Source: Paramyrothecium sp. XJ0827
Lineage: Eukaryota > Ascomycota > Sordariomycetes > Hypocreales > Stachybotryaceae
Direction: 5' to 3'
Length of the DNA stretch: 64,000 nucleotides
Assembly: GCA_020881915.1 (NCBI GenBank)
Contig: JAJFPB010000011.1
Span: 186,001 to 250,000 of the forward strand
Shown here one piece after another: positions 10,211 through 21,479 of the stretch. Position numbers and translations under genes: made by a program. The notes under the pieces were generated by a model. The model ran no database searches. It had not been told where the DNA came from and saw nothing but the letters and a program-made list of their open reading frames with translations. The stretch's first letter is position 1, and every line of letters starts with the position of its first letter.

Positions 10211-11233
10211 TGCAACCTAAAACCGTGCATCCTTGGGGAAAATCCTCACAGGAGGAAAACCCAAGGCGGCCAGAACGCTGCTCTGCGGGAGAAGACAATC
10301 GCCTCCTTCCGCGGTCTCCAGGCAAGCTCTGTACCATTCCGACCCAGCGGTTGTGTCTAGTGGTCTCAGCCAGTGAGACAATTCATCGAGGCCCGGTTGT
10401 GCTCCGGGCGGCAGCCGAGGCTGCAAAGAAGAAAAGCTTCTCTGGGCAGTACACGACTGCAGAGGTCGGTCATGCAGCTTTCGAGCTGCAAAAAGGGCAG
10501 TGAGCCATTTGCGGCCCGTGCGTCGGGATAAGGGGGCACTGGAGGACCCAAGAAGTCGAGCAGCTGACGGCTGCTGGTGTTGTACGGGTAGACAAAGCTG
10601 CAAAGGTCGGTCAGGGCAGCGTTAAGCTGCATATAAGGGTGAGGGTGAGGGTGAGGGTGAGGGTGCGATGACCCCCATTGTCAAGCAGCAGGACGCCGCA
10701 AATGTCCGTCTGGCCAGCCGAGGCTGCAGTGGTCGGTCGTACGGGAAATCGAGAGCGCAGAGCCCGGAATGTCAAGGTAAGAAGAAGCCGTAAATACCGC
10801 GTAGGAAATAGCGCCCGAGGCGATGTCATGAGCTCGCGAAGCTCAGTGTCGTTAGGAACAAGTGTCGCGGAGAAAGGTCAACTCTCTGAATCCCTTTATT
10901 CAGGCAGCTGTTAGGGCCCGGTTAGCCCCACAGCTGTCTTTGCTGCCATTTTGGCCTGCAAAAACTTTCTGCCCTGACAGCGCGCTAACAGCGGGTGCCA
11001 AGTTTTCACAGGAGAGAGTTGTTACTGAGGACGAATTCAGTATGACAAGTCAGGTCTAGGGTACGAAGATACCTGACCCCACCCTTATCTTATCAACATC
11101 AATGGCCCAGCAACTAAAATAGAACAGGTAAACAATCCAATCTCCAAACACAAACATACATATCAGTACAATATCTCAATCGCGACCACAAAATAGCCAC
11201 AATAGTCAGCCAAAAAACTTTTAACCGCTCTAC
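10211..11233. other. geneless stretch with degenerate GGTCGGTC motifs
   Basis: No supported gene. The phrase CTGCA(R/G)WGGTCGGTC recurs near 10456, 10597 and 10722, and AGCCGAGGCTGCA near 10412 and 10717, suggesting an old degenerate tandem or dispersed repeat. A GGGTGA hexamer array is listed separately. The last 150 bp before 11234 are A/C-rich and probably form the 5' leader of the PD-(D/E)XK gene. Confidence 0.35.
10635..10664. repeat. (GGGTGA)5 telomere-like hexamer array
   Basis: Five consecutive GGGTGA units (equivalent to TGAGGG). This differs by one base per unit from the TTAGGG repeat of most filamentous ascomycetes. At 30 bp it may simply be a microsatellite. Confidence 0.8.
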
Positions 11234-12700
11234 ATGGACTTTGAGATCATCAGGGCTTGGATCGCCGACCAACATCTTATTTTCCACGGTTGCAGAGACC
11301 CAGCTGTATGCGAATTGCCACTTGACTACGAACAGGAGTCAACAGCCGACAACGAACAAATGGACAGCGAACGTTTGAGAAGGAGCCCCAGAAAGCATAG
11401 CGCCAGTTCTCAACCAGATGCCGAGCCTCAAAGTGAGCTCGAATCTGCCGACGATGTCTTTGAGGAGACAGATCAGAATACACCAAGGCCCCAAAGATGT
11501 GGTCTCGCTCTTCGTACAGCTCCTGACTTGAGTTATGCGCACCGGGATCCAGAAAAGCCTGAATTCGCGCCAAGACCTACAGAGACGGCCTCATACACAG
11601 AGAAGATCAGCAACAGCTGCAGACCAACTTTCACATCCGGCTCAAGAACCGGAAGCAGCGTGACCAGCCGAACGCGCTCGACAAGTCCGATTAAGAAACC
11701 GGATGACTTGCAGAAGCTGAAAAAGCCCGTGGAATGGAAATCTGCAGAATTTAGGGAACTGGAAAACATCATTAAAACGACGGGCAGTGCTCAGGCATTG
11801 AAACTTTTCAAGGATATCACGAAAATTACGAAAGGACTAGGTCATCTGCCACGAGAACTCGAGGAGGTACTTCAAAGCGAGCTTGGAGCTGATGACTGGG
11901 AATTTGCGTCTGAGGATCGAGCTATGGTCATGACTGATAGCCAAGTCCAAGACGCCAGTATCAATTTCCCTTCCAATGACCAGGATTCCAATCGTCTTAT
12001 GGTCCTGCACAACGAACTCAATTTTATACGCCAAACCGTCGCTGCCACAGAGAACTTCTTCGACAGAAATCGCTCCGAAGCAACTTGGAACGACCACGTC
12101 CATGGGCCGACTCTTCGTATGGCTGTTTCACAAATCCCGGAAGTCGAAGCTGAAAATATTACCACCTCTGGTATTGCAAGGACATGCATTCCTCCTGCAC
12201 GCGGAGAGCTTGATACCCTTGGTGGCAAGATGATCGACTATGCTCTTCTTCTCCGTCCGGACGGAAAACTCAAAACGGACATCGCGGAGTTTGTGGATTC
12301 TCTTCCTGACGTAAGATCCTTTAACCAGTCGACGCATGGTCCGCTTTGCGAGGAGCCTACGGGTGTGCTCATCGAGACAAAAGTAGACACGAAGCGCCAA
12401 GGCGAGGGAAAAACACAGTTAGGAATATGGTTGGCTGCGTGGTTTGGGCGTGTGGCCAAGTTCCCAGCACGTGAAGGATCGAAGAAACTTCCGTTTTTAC
12501 CGGTCATCCTTGTCGTCTGTGACAGCTGGAAGCTTCACTTTGCGTTCGACAAGGGCGATAGGTACGAAGTCTGTGGAGGGTTGGAGATTGGTTCTACAGG
12601 ACGGATTGGGAAGCTGTATCAGCTACTTGCTGTATTAAGGCTGCTGGGTGATTGGGTGAAGGGGGAGTTCCGAGACTGGGTTAAACATTGTGTTTCGTGA
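11234..12700 (+). CDS. PD-(D/E)XK nuclease-like protein (PDDEXK_12 type)
   Basis: 488 residues, one exon. Residues 1-165 are charged and low-complexity, with a basic SPRKH stretch. The conserved domain spans about 170-485. Its residues fit the PD-(D/E)XK fold: E282 in NRSEATWNDHVH, D335 in GKMIDYALLL, E381-x-K383 in VLIETKVD, and Q395 in GKTQLGIWLAAWF, followed by GSTGRIGKLYQLLAVLRLL and a Trp-rich end. These match the fungal family Pfam calls PDDEXK_12, whose members are widespread, variable and of unknown role. Intact catalytic residues suggest nuclease potential but do not prove activity. An A/C-rich leader precedes the ATG and an A/T-rich tract follows the stop. Confidence 0.8.
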   Translation: MDFEIIRAWIADQHLIFHGCRDPAVCELPLDYEQESTADNEQMDSERLRRSPRKHSASSQPDAEPQSELESADDVFEETDQNTPRPQRCGLALRTAPDLSYAHRDPEKPEFAPRPTETASYTEKISNSCRPTFTSGSRTGSSVTSRTRSTSPIKKPDDLQKLKKPVEWKSAEFRELENIIKTTGSAQALKLFKDITKITKGLGHLPRELEEVLQSELGADDWEFASEDRAMVMTDSQVQDASINFPSNDQDSNRLMVLHNELNFIRQTVAATENFFDRNRSEATWNDHVHGPTLRMAVSQIPEVEAENITTSGIARTCIPPARGELDTLGGKMIDYALLLRPDGKLKTDIAEFVDSLPDVRSFNQSTHGPLCEEPTGVLIETKVDTKRQGEGKTQLGIWLAAWFGRVAKFPAREGSKKLPFLPVILVVCDSWKLHFAFDKGDRYEVCGGLEIGSTGRIGKLYQLLAVLRLLGDWVKGEFRDWVKHCVS

Positions 12701-12762
12701 AATGAGGATTTTTGTTATCATTAAGGGCATTCTAGATGGAGTCTTCTGGCGCAAGCGAAATA

Positions 12763-12833
12763 AAAAAAATTTTATTTTATTTTTTATTATTTTTTTATTA
12801 TTATTAAAAAAAAAAATTTTTTTTTTTTTTTTT
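12763..12833. repeat. A/T low-complexity tract
   Basis: About 70 bp made only of A and T runs, ending in a long poly-T. It lies 60 bp after the PD-(D/E)XK stop codon and 180 bp before a hAT end. It could be the tail of a reverse-transcribed element or a 3' UTR feature. Confidence 0.8.
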
Positions 12834-13150
12834 TGATACTTAATACTATGAGTTTTCGACATGAAATCAATAACGGCTATTCTAAGCTTGACCACCCACG
12901 CGAGACTGTTGCAGCCCACTTCCCTGGTCATTGCAGTAAATAAATTGCCAAACAGTTCACCATCACGCCAAGAGACTGAAGAGAGTCAAAAGTCTAAAGT
13001 ATCAAGGTGCCCAGCGCTGCCCATAAATCAAATCCAAACAAACAAACTGCCAAACAAATCAATCAAATGGAGCAAAATGTTATTTCAAACCAAAACAAAT
13101 ACAAAATCCAGGATTTGAGATGCTATTTGATATATTTGATACGCAATATA

Positions 13151-13185
13151 GCGAGGTGGCCGAGCTGGTCTAGGCGGATGTGTGA
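13151..13185 (+). other. tRNA-like A-box fragment
   Basis: GAGGTGGCCGAGCTGGTCTA resembles the 5' third of a tRNA-Leu/Ser, including an A-box (TGGCCGAGCTGGT). No matching B-box (GGTTCGAATCC-like) or 3' acceptor stem follows within 80 bp. It is at best a tRNA-derived remnant within the leader of the hAT element. Confidence 0.3.
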
Positions 13186-13409
13186 TGGGAGCCTACCCGG
13201 AACCTGCCCCGCTGTTCGTGTACCGATTGGTCTGACCAATCAGAGCCATCCCGGGAAAAAAAAAAGCCTGTTAACGGGTTACTTTTCTTCATAATGGAGA
13301 GGCATGGAACTAAAAAGTCACCTCTTATTATCCTTGTTTCCCACGAGATCCGACCGCGTTTTGGGGAATTGTTTACCTGCTTTCAACGTGTACCAGCGCG
13401 GATTGATGC

Positions 13410-15958
13410 ATGCCCAGCGGCATCATGCTTCCTTCTCCACCATCCGCCTTTGCTCTTCTCCGACCGCCGAGGAACTTGGCAAGTCAATTCGAAACGACGA
13501 CGCAAACGGCATTACCAGACCATCCCACCATTGCAGATCTGCCGCGAGCGGTGTGGAGGAACAAACGATATGTTTTGGAAGAGTCCTTATCCAGAAAGGG
13601 CTCGAAGGGCCGGAAGAGCTGGATTAAGCGCTATGGTTTTTTTCTTGTTGAACTAGATGCCAACGACAACCCGTCGAACCCTTACTGGGCCTGCCGTTTA
13701 TGCGATGCGAAGGGCCAGCCCGAGTTCTTCGCCGCTGCCGCTACTAGTTCGGCAGCTGACCACCTCCGCAAGTACGTCACACATGAAGCATCGTCAGCTT
13801 GAGCATCGTTGACAGGTGCAGGTCACCACCGGATCTTCGAAAGCAGCCAAAGCGCCGATACTGACCCATCGACCGACGACTCCGATCGTGTCAAGCGACC
13901 ACGCTTACACTACAGCGCCGTCCCGCGAGCCAAGGTCAAGATTGTCCAAGGACTAAGCCTAGGACTTCTGATCAACGGCAACATTCCCTTTTCTTTCTTC
14001 ACGGATCCATTCTTCGAACAACTCGTATGGCAGCTCGACCCTCATTTGTCGGGCCAGATTCCATGGAGCCGGCAATCAATGAGCCGTCTGCTGGACGACG
14101 TGTATAAGTCCAAGAGAGACCAGGTCAAGCAGGAGCTTTTGGATGCCCTCACCAAAATTCATCTCGGGTTCGACCTCTGGACCTCGCCCAATCGGTACGC
14201 TATAATGGCAGTCACAGCTCACTTCCTTGACCGCCAGGGCCACCACCAGTCACGCTTACTTGCATTTCGACGCCAGCTTGGGTGTCATAGCGGAGACAAC
14301 CTCGCCGTAACGCTTTCGCAAATCGTCCAAGAGTGGGAAATAGAGGATCGAGTTGGAACGGTGATCTCGGATAATGCGTCCTCTAACGATAACTGTCTCC
14401 AACATTTCTACGGAAGTCTCGACACAGAGATGACACCGGCGGATGTACGTGCCAGACGTATGCGCTGCTATGGACATATCTTGAACTTGGCAGCTCGTGC
14501 GTTCCTTTACGGGGAAGATTTTGAGGCTTTCGAGGCCGAGTCGCAGGTTTTCAACCTTCTCGGCCGCCATGAGGAAGACCTACGGCACTGGAGAAAGAAA
14601 GGGCCGGTAGGAAAGCTTCATAACGTTGTCAAGTTTATCAGATCGTCCCCTCAGAGATGCGAGCTCTTCAAGAGGATCGCACGTGAGAACGATGAAGCAC
14701 AGGGGTTTTTCTTGGCAGGGGAGTCTACGGCGGAGCTAGAGGTTGTCATGAACAATGACACGAGGTGGAACTCCACCTATCTCATGATCTCTCGAACACT
14801 TGTCAAACAGGGAGATATCAGGGCCTTCTTGATACATCCGGATGTCGAGGGATGCCTTCCCGAAGCCGATGTCTTGAAGGCTGATGACTGGAGGCTTTTG
14901 GTGGAAGTCAAGCATGTTCTTGAGCCGTTCTATCTGCAGACTATGAGGGCCCAAGGGTGGGGCGGTGAGGAGGTCATGGACGTCTTTGGGAGGTGATGAC
15001 AGGCATAGAATACTTGCTGGAACACTTGGAGGATTGGAAGTTGTTCTATAACGCTGTCCCAGAAGAGACGGCGGAGGAGAATGCCAATGCGCAGGTGTGG
15101 CTGCCTCGAGAGCGACCAGACCGAACCCGCCAACTTCCTGCTCGATTCAAAGATTGTGAGATGGACACGCCGCCCCGAAAGCCACAGGAGAGGCCCTCGC
15201 CAGACCACGTCCGAGGAGAATACGTGAGACGGGGCAAGCTGTCCGGGCTATCGAACATCGAAGACATTGGAAAAGACCATCGACACTATCTAAGGCTCTC
15301 TATCACGACTGCCTGGCGGAAGCTCGATGAGTACTACACTAAGCTAGGAGAGTCCCCGCTGTTCGCGGCATCCATCATTCTGCACCCGGCTCTTGGCATG
15401 AGTTATCTAGAGGCGAACTGGGCTACAGAGGAGCAGCTCGTATGGGTGAGAGACGCCAAGATGGGTCTGTCTGACTATCTTAACCGCTGGTATGGTTACA
15501 GCCGGCTAACAGCAACGGATGGTCAACAAAAGGCAACTGTGGAGACTACGGCGTCGTCATGCGTGCCACGGAAAACACACGAGGATAGTGAGTTCAAGCA
15601 ATGGGTGAAAAGTAGGACAGCGAGAGCAACGGTGACAGGCAGCGAACTTGAGCGCTATTTGCGGCTGGAACCACAAGAGACTGAGGATCCAATCGAGTGG
15701 TGGATGGCTCACCAAGGGTCATTTCCGGTGCTCAGCCAGCTGGCTCTTGATATACTTGCGGTACCGGCGACGGCGACAGATTGTGAGAGGTCTTTCAGCC
15801 TCGCTAAGTTGACGTTGACGTCGCAGAGGCTTTCGATGAGTGTGGAAACATTAGAGACACTGCAGTGCCTCAAGAATTGGATCGGACATGGTGCCGTGAG
15901 GCTGGGAGCTGCAACTTGGCCCGAGCAGCCGCAACAGGGCGGAGGTGGTGATGCATGA
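13410..15958 (+). pseudogene. hAT transposase (element 5), broken
   Basis: The frame encodes a BED-type zinc-finger region (YWACRLCDAKG, then a His cluster near 13690-13790). The hAT catalytic part follows: HLGFDLWTSPNRYAIMAV near 14160, TVISDNASSND near 14360, RMRCYGHILNLAARAF near 14460, and NNDTRWNSTY near 14755. The C-terminal dimerisation domain is near 15740-15870 (ATDCERSFSLAKLTLTSQRL). An in-frame TGA lies at 13800-13802 between the zinc finger and the rest, and a single-base frame change lies near 14990 (VFGR to MTGIEYL). Either could in principle hide an intron, but no good splice pair is seen. The copy is probably inactive. Confidence 0.85.
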
Positions 15959-16382
15959 GTTATGGATAGGATTTGATTTGAAATATTTGACAAATCTTCC
16001 AAACAAGCAAATATGGCTCGAGGAACCATCAAATAAAACAAATCTGACACCATATTTGATTTATTTGATTTAAGGGCAGCGCTGCTCATGCAGGTCGGGT
16101 CGAACTAGGCCCGTTCGACCTTCTCCTGATTGGTCGCCCCCTCTTGTGCTTTCTCCTTCTTCGTGCGCTTGACTCGTACTTCGTCTCCCCATGCTACATG
16201 CCCTTCTTCTTGGTCCTTAACTTTGTAAAGCTTGGTGCATGGTTCACCATGGTAGAGGCTTCCGCACTTCCAGCAGGAGGCTGGCGGGTATGGTACGTAC
16301 CCGTTCTTAGTCATCCTGATCACGTGACTTGGTTAGGCATCTTTGACCGTGGTCGTGACATTTACTCTGATGAGTTATTATC

Positions 16383-18129
16383 TCACATTGCGTTAATATC
16401 AACCCGAGGCTTCCTTCGAATCTTAATACTACTCCATAAGGGCGGATAACGAACAGGCCCTATCCATTGATCGGGTGGAGAGTTATGCTCCTTTATATCG
16501 AAATTAAGGAGCAAATGAGCTGCCACAAACTTATATAGATAAGCAATAAAGAAGCGACCAGGACTTAAGTATGTTTATTAGCGATGCTCTTAGGAATATT
16601 GATTGTTAACTGAGGATTAATATACTTACCAAACATACCTACCATGACCAAATGGCAAGTGGTAGTCATTCATTGTCACCATACCCAACTGCTTTGATTT
16701 GTCTAAACCGTCTTCACTACACTTGCCAGGTGCGTTGATGGAGAAGCGAATTGGGTCGTATTCTTTGGCATTCTTATATAAATCCTCATCATGATGACTA
16801 CCATCAAGGTTGACAGTGAGAAGTGCTCCCTTAGGTATTCGCCAATTAACGCCAGGTAGACGTACACCTTCAGAGGGCATCACGAGGCGTTCTATCACCG
16901 TCAGATGAATGTTGGTTAGCCTCTGCGATTCTCTGATTGATGAATCTAGGTGGGAAAGAGACAAAAGCGACTCTTTCGACCAACGCTCGTTATCAGCAGG
17001 TTGCTGGGCTTGTAGCTCATTGACAAGAATATCAAGGGCCGATGGCGACTTGACGAGGTCCACAAGCCAAAGGGACCCGGTGGAGATTGTAGTTTCATAT
17101 GAAGCAAACTCGATAGGTAGCAGGTTCTTTGATATCTGTACTGGGTCTATTTCGACCTCCGGATTTTCCTCTTGCAGTAAGCGAATGCTCCACGTTATGA
17201 GGTCCTCTGGAGGATTCCAGTTTTTGAATTGTGATTCACCGCGGGCTTTGCGCTGCATTTGGTCGATACGAAGCTTTATGATAGGTCCGACCACCTTGTA
17301 TGCCCGTCTCCATTGAAGCCAGTTTGATATTGTCACTATTCGCCCAATGATAGGATATGTGATGGCGGGAAACAGGCGAAGAAGGATAATGTTACGAAAG
17401 ATAAGCCGATTTAAGGTGGCCGTGGCCTTTAAAAATTCAGGATTCCGGCAAGCAGGCGAGCCGACGATCATGAGATTGGCGACTGGTCCAACAATGCCCA
17501 TCCAAAAGTCCCACAGGCTGAGAGTCTCCCATTCGTAGGAGACATGCGCTGTTGCGGTATTGATGGCGTGCTGAATCTCATCATCCATGGCTGGCAGAAG
17601 GTCCGACAAGTTGCGGTGAAGGAATTTGTAGATAGCGCGCAGGCCAACCGCCCGATCTGTCACCGAGGTAGCAAGCAGGTTGTACAGTCCGCACATGTTC
17701 TGATCATGCGCAGCCTTCGCATCTATAACGCTTTCTGGTTGGCTAGCGAGCCATGGGAGCATAGACTGAGGCAGAACAACATCGTAAGGGCGGAACAAAC
17801 CCCCAGGTGCCAGAAACGGCAGGCCTTTCTTGTTGTACTTCCAGCAAGTCGATTTCAGTATGTTTATCTCAAAGTGGCAATTGAGCTTCGGCACATGCCA
17901 GGACACTTACCTTGTGATAACCATCATTCAACCATGCTCGATGCTTAGTCCAGAAGCCAATATTGTTTCGAACCTGTCCCCAGAAGCCTCGGCCGTATCC
18001 AACGACTGGTATGACGTCTGGATAATTTGGGGCCGATAAATACTCATATGTGAAAGCAAGTATCCAAAATGCAAAGAACGAGACTAATGCCTCTGTCCAA
18101 CCCAAATTGGTCAAAACATCTGAAAGCAT
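16383..18129 (-). CDS. cytochrome P450, three exons, intact
   Basis: I infer exons 18129-17911, 17837-16630 and 16563-16383, giving about 535 residues, normal for a fungal microsomal P450. Exon 1 carries an N-terminal membrane anchor (ALVSFFAFWILAFTYEYL) and PDVIPVVGYGRG. Exon 2 holds the I-helix (LLPIEFASYETTISTGSLW), the K-helix ExxR (RESQR in SSIRESQRL) and the KEYDPIRF segment. The haem loop is FGHGRYVCPGRFF: the intron at 16629-16564 (GTAAGTATATT...TTAAG) splits the codon of the haem-ligand Cys as TG|T, so an unspliced reading seems to lack it. The C-terminus reads AAHLLLNFDIKE...GPVRYPP. Reaction and substrate cannot be inferred. It lies in tandem with the P450 pseudogene upstream. Confidence 0.85.
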
Positions 18130-18680
18130 TGTAGTGTAGATGCTTGGAGACCACGGCGCTGATTAATGAAGACCAATTCAATCCTTAAGAATCTTCAATT
18201 TGGCTGGCAAGAAATACTGACAAGAGATAGGCTATAGCATGGAGCCTGCACCTGGGCTAAATTGCCAAAGTATCAGCCATCCAGTGATTGTCTGGAATTA
18301 CTCAGCGAAGCCGCAGGGCAAGCACGGAATGCGGGTGGAATGATGCTTGCATTACAAGGCTTAGAACAACAATGAGACCCGCAGACATTGGACTGAGACA
18401 GTTTAGAGGACCCAGACATGATATCAAGAAGATGTCAATCATAGTCTCATATCAATTCCTGTTATCAACTCAGGCCCTCTTACTACTCCAGATTATGAGA
18501 CAGCAAACCTGATTGGCATCAGAATGTGGAATGGCGGTGAGTGGCCCCTAAATTGGTCACAATCAGTTCACAGTGACTAGAACTACCCGAGACAATTCTG
18601 CAGGAGGAAGTCAGTGTTTTAATTATCTTTCGCCCTCTTTCCAAGGTCTTTGCCGTGAACCTTCTTGAATTCTATTAAAC
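18130..18680. other. intergenic region between two P450 genes
   Basis: About 550 bp between the 3' end of the upstream P450 and the start of the downstream one, both on the minus strand. It should hold the downstream promoter. No TATA box or other clear site was recognised, and no gene is present. Confidence 0.5.
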
Positions 18681-20694
18681 TCAATTATTATGACATGTCG
18701 ATTCTCTCAGCCATATTTTGGCTCTCATGTCGGGCAAGATGAATTTCCCAAATGGCATGTTTTTGGGACGGGGCCCGAAATTCTCCCTGCAAAAGTCAAA
18801 GTTTTGCAATAAGAGTATACCATGGCTAGTTTGACCTCATCGGATACCATGAACCTCCCCGGGCAAGCATGACGTCCAATACCAAAGTGCATGCTCTGTT
18901 CATTAGTTGATGTAAGATCGCAGGTCGATTTGAGATAGGGATCATCGCGCATCCTTGCAAACCGGAAGCCGTCAAAGCGTGTGGGATCTGGGTAGAACTT
19001 CTCATCCTCGAACAAGGGAGAGTTTGGCGTGAAGATCACGCTAGCCTTCGGAATGTGCAAACCATTTGAAAAGATATACTCTGTGAGGGCCAGCCTTGCG
19101 AGAGCAGCTGGCGTCATTGTTAGCACAGCCATGATGCCTAGAGGACAAGGTTATTGAAACTGGAACACTTGCAAGCGTCAAGAGGGTTAAATCTCTGGGT
19201 TTCTTTTATGAAACTGTCCATTATGTACATGGAGTCGATGGCTTTCTTGGTGCCCTGACCGTGCTGTTCAAAGCATTCTTTCACCTCCTTCGCGGAGGGG
19301 ATCATAGTATTCGGGACGCGTAGCAAGCTCAAAGATGCAATGCACCACAAGCTACGATATGATTAACGGATAAGCGAATCAAAAGCAACAAAGACAGCTA
19401 TACCTGGCTTGAAGTATGCAACGCGGCAAAAATTGTGTTGGCCATCATGTCAGTAACATCCTTATCGTTGTAGACAGCCCCATGCTGTTGATCGATCCAG
19501 TTCATGGAGAAGTCTAATATGTCCTATAAATATTTGCGTTATTAGCATTAAATCTGTGATGAAGGTAATGGGCACAACCTTCATGGGATTCTTTTCTCGC
19601 AACTGTCTCCTATTTTGTATCTCATCATGTAGAATCTTCTGCAATTTCCCAACAAGCCGAGGAGCGATCAACATCTTTGAAACAACACTGGGATGAAATG
19701 TTAGAAGTATTCTTAATGAGCAAGATTATTGGGCGGTTGCTTACGGTCGGGCCCAGCTTGGCCACGGACGAAGTATAAGAGCATCCCGAGGAATTGCATC
19801 TCCAAACTGACAGCACATGTCCAGAAACGCCGCATCTCTGCAGAGAGGTTCACCAAATAATGAATATGTTGTGAGACGTGCAATGACCTTGAGAGCAAGT
19901 GGAAAGCATGGTACTGCGCGGCATCCAGACGTCGGATCAGGAGAGGTGTTTATGCCGAATAGAGAATGCATAAACCTCGAATTATTGCCCGCCGATAATC
20001 GTCGCACCTCTTCTTGAAAGCCGTGTATGAACTCGGCCGAGAAGGACTTGAAGAATGGGTCATCGGGCTTGCTCGCTCTTGTTCTCTGCCAACTCAAAGC
20101 CTTCGCAATAACTGAGTTGGGGATCATAGGTGCATTATGCATTTGCCCTGGAAGCAGCCATCGAAATTGAAACTCCTTGGAAACGATTAGTTTTATTGCT
20201 CCAAAGTCATCACCATGTGAGTTGCATACTTCAGACATGACGGCTCGAAAGGACAAGTGATTTTCATCTAGGGTATAGTATTCCCTCGTCATCGATTGAT
20301 CACAAATAAAGATATCCATCCTAGTCATGGTAGGAATTTGAAATGCGAAATCGCCATACTAGGACTTTCCATTAGTTTGTTGAGGTTTACATCGGTTCTC
20401 TACCGGCATCACCGTACCTTAGCGTAGCCCTCACGAATCGATTCTCGTGCATACCATACGTTTCGCACAGCTGCGATCCACTTCGTATAGTGAGTGCCAA
20501 TTCCAACGACAGGTACATCCACCTGAGGCACCATGTAAGCTAGACCTTGGGAAATCGAGAAACCAAGAGCGCAGACTCACATTAATAGGGTAATCGATAA
20601 AGAGAAAAAATACTGCTCCAAGGATAGTGGTTCCCAATATCGCAAAGGTAACAACTGTGTCGGGATCTGAAAGATTGATGCGTTCGGTCAGCAT
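18681..20694 (-). pseudogene. cytochrome P450, seven exons, two frameshifts
   Basis: Inferred exons are 20694-20581, 20522-20418, 20358-19745, 19687-19579, 19523-19404, 19351-19173 and 19137-18681. Landmarks are an N-terminal hydrophobic anchor, [15 protein letters not shown], the I-helix MANTIFAALHTSSQ, the K-helix FIKETQRFNPL, and the haem loop [14 protein letters not shown]. The last intron starts GCAAGT, a GC-AG intron. Two single-base changes break the frame: an extra G near 19290, between I- and K-helices, and a missing base near 18815, after the haem loop, beyond which the expected C-terminus continues in another frame. Both could be assembly errors, but two independent ones favour a pseudogene. 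Substrate unknown. Confidence 0.75.
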
Positions 20695-21479
20695 GGTGGG
20701 TGTTATCGAGGCTGTCACGGCAGGTTAGAGATTGGCTGGTGACGTATTAGAGCAGAGACTGCCATGGGACAGAGCCGTCTTGGTCCCTAAGGGTTAAAGC
20801 TAGATGAGATCTGTATGACTAGCACCCATCAATAATTCATTACAAGGCCGGCCTCGGGACGAACCCCTCCAACTTGTAGTGACCCCGTATGTCAGGGTAC
20901 GGGTTACTGAAACAGGTTGACAGAATGGTCGAACCGGGTCTCGGCAACTTAGTAGTACTCGTGGTCTAAGTGGGTTGTTTTAAACCATGGGTCCGTTCTC
21001 GCATATGTCGTAGTCACTGTCTAGCACTTGCATAGTATGTCTTGTAAACCAGTACGAATCATTAATAGGGCCGATTAGTTGCTTGTACTGGCTTCGCAGA
21101 TGGTACTATTGAGACCCTTCATCAGGCAGCGATGCTTGTTTTACTTAGAGTAGTAGTAGAGTAGGAGTAGTAGGCCGCTTCTCCGCATGGGGTCGTGGGC
21201 ACACTCCATACAATTCATCCTCACCCAACATGCACCACCTCCAATCCGACCGCACATCTAAGTATTGGCTCATGACCGCCGGCAGCAGTGCTCTTGGGTT
21301 AAGTATAGCTGCAGAAACTCCTCATCTGCGTCTTCGGGATACTGACCACCACCATATGGCTGCCAGTTGCGCTGAGTAGTATGATTGTATCCTAGGACTA
21401 GCTGTGTCCCAGGAGTGCCAGCCCCGAGCAGGTGGAATCCCTACGTCCAGCGTCAGACCTTCTGAACCTCTCTACCGTG
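20695..21479. other. geneless stretch
   Basis: About 785 bp without a supported gene. It includes a short TAG/GTA-rich simple repeat near 21150-21175. The last part is the 3' flank of the Spok-like gene. It has a vague resemblance to the repeat debris at 1200-1450 (GTGGGTTGT and GGGTCTCGG phrases), too weak to call. Confidence 0.4.

Larger units (their letters stand above)
13012..16084 (+). mobile_element. hAT transposon (element 5)
   Basis: The ends are inverted: CAGCGCTGCCCATAAATCAA at 13012 and, on the other strand, CAGCGCTGCCCTTAAATCAA starting at 16084. Each end is followed by many short AAATCAAA/TTTGATTT-type motifs (13030-13140 and 15970-16070), typical of hAT subterminal repeats. The flanking 8-mers (AAGGTGCC left, CTCATGCA right) do not match, so no target duplication remains and the insertion is old or rearranged. 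The element carries one transposase gene on the plus strand. Confidence 0.85.

Noticed and set aside
16626..16640. P450 lacking its haem cysteine (reading YVW then stop)
   Set aside because: A clean intron at 16629-16564 restores the Cys codon and the usual C-terminus, so the gene is not truncated there.
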